Assembly: GCF_031157315.1 (NCBI RefSeq)
Contig: NZ_JAVIFU010000013.1
Location: forward strand, 1 to 64,000
From: Paenibacillus sp. LHD-38
GTDB lineage: Bacteria; Bacillota; Bacilli; Paenibacillales; Paenibacillaceae
Length of the DNA stretch: 64,000 nucleotides
Direction of reading: 5' to 3'
Position numbers and translations under genes: made by a program. Shown here one piece after another: positions 63,440-64,000 of the stretch. The notes under the pieces are model-generated. The model saw nothing but the letters and a program-made list of their open reading frames with translations. It was not told the origin of the DNA and made no database searches. Position 1 is the stretch's first letter. The number at the start of each line of letters is the position of its first letter.

Positions 63440-64000
63440 GTGCCAACTCTCCTGTCGTTTGAATGAGACTTACGAGCTTTCGCTGCGCATCTCCAGAATC
63501 GATAACCTCGGCCGCTTTCGCTACGCCATCACGGAGCGAATCCGCCAAACCGCCTACATAAATACATGCGCCTGCATTAGCAAGCACGATATCCCGGTAT
63601 GCTCCTTGCTGCTCTCCTGAGAAAATCGCCCGGATAAGCGCTGCGTTCACTTCCGAATCACCGCCCATTACATCTGCGATTGGCCAGCGTGTTAAACCTA
63701 GCTCCTCAGGAGTAATATCAAAGGTTCTTACTTTACCATCTAGCAACTCCGAAATTTGCGTCGGCGCAGAAATACTTATTTCATCCAGTCCATCATGGCT
63801 GCATACAACAAGCGCCCGCTTCAAGCCAAGCTCGCCAAGAACCTCGGCTACCGTTGACGTACGTGCTCGGTCATATAAGCCCAGCAGCTGCCTGTCTGCT
63901 CCTGCTGGATTCGTAAGCGGTCCAAGCATGTTGAAAATAGTCCGGATGCCAAGCTCACGCCGCGGAATAGCCGCATGACGAAGCGAAGGATGGTAAAGCT
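63426..64000 (-). CDS. trpD: Anthranilate phosphoribosyltransferase (partial, N-terminus beyond window)
   Basis: The last 191 codons of trpD. The frame stays open to the window edge and reads LYHPSLRHAAIPRRELGIRT then NMLGPLTNPAGADRQLLGLY, both family motifs. It joins anthranilate and phosphoribosyl pyrophosphate. The N-terminal PRPP-binding glycine loop is outside the window, as is trpE. Confidence 0.95.
   Translation of the reverse strand, partial: LYHPSLRHAAIPRRELGIRTIFNMLGPLTNPAGADRQLLGLYDRARTSTVAEVLGELGLKRALVVCSHDGLDEISISAPTQISELLDGKVRTFDITPEELGLTRWPIADVMGGDSEVNAALIRAIFSGEQQGAYRDIVLANAGACIYVGGLADSLRDGVAKAAEVIDSGDAQRKLVSLIQTTGELAHVSG

Noticed and set aside
1..64000. CRISPR arrays, tRNA or rRNA genes, insertion sequences
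   Set aside because: No regularly spaced repeats with unique spacers, no tRNA-like cloverleaf, no transposase-like protein among the translated frames. The 100-nt repeats are far apart and few.

Overview
The window reads as chromosomal core DNA of a Paenibacillus-like, spore-forming Firmicute. The basis is strong AGGAGG-type ribosome sites, spore and envelope genes (SLH protein, GerMN, YpjB), bacillithiol genes (bshA, bshB1), a qcrABC menaquinol oxidase module, and long stretches in the order known from Bacillus subtilis. No rRNA, tRNA, insertion sequence, prophage or CRISPR array was seen. The species is inferred, not proven.

Layout. 1-9621: genes on the minus strand, namely a dynamin-like GTPase cut by the window edge, a small conserved-looking ORF, nth, a large SLH surface protein, a GerMN lipoprotein, an N-acetylmuramoyl-L-alanine amidase, and leuD and leuC. 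A LysR regulator diverges from leuC. 10678-19690: methionine salvage (mtnU, mtnE, mtnW, mtnX, mtnB), physically interrupted by a T-box-controlled proline operon (proB, proA, proC). mtnWXB overlap the end of proC and appear to belong to the same transcript. 19813-24217: a frameshifted MerR-methyltransferase gene and a multidomain secreted GH43 protein that carries both a cohesin and a dockerin domain. 24494-35672 (minus): dnaD, ackA, a hydroxyacyl-CoA dehydrogenase, an FtsH-like protease with a partner membrane protein, tseB (ypmB), mtaD, rex, dinG and a TPR protein. 35795-50182 (mostly minus): panBCD behind a tandem pan-motif leader, birA, cca, bshA, bshB1, mgsA, dapB, a TPR gene, ypjD, ypjC, ypjB, ypjA, qcrABC and ypiF, in nearly the B. 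subtilis order. 50379-57163: a less conserved block with an IDEAL-domain protein, a gamma-carbonic-anhydrase-like protein, an unknown protein, a phosphatase, an ECF sigma/anti-sigma pair and sdaAB/sdaAA, plus a broken gene. 57252-64000: a possible small RNA gene, tyrA, hisC and trpA-B-F-C-D (trpD cut by the window end).

The most unusual non-coding signal is a 100-nt element present three times in the same orientation (19538-19637, 54697-54796, 57064-57163), with no length differences. It folds into nested hairpins, and one copy carries a compensatory base-pair change. Two copies flank the sdaA segment as direct repeats. Other leads are a small transcription unit with a consensus promoter and a UUCG terminator near 57250-57390, linkage of methionine salvage to a proline T-box, a possible two-gene split FtsH-like system, and the cohesin-plus-dockerin GH43 protein.

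Start codons were chosen by ribosome-site spacing and family start. Where this differs from the longest open frame, the entry says so. All homology statements come from recognising sequence patterns; no searches were run.
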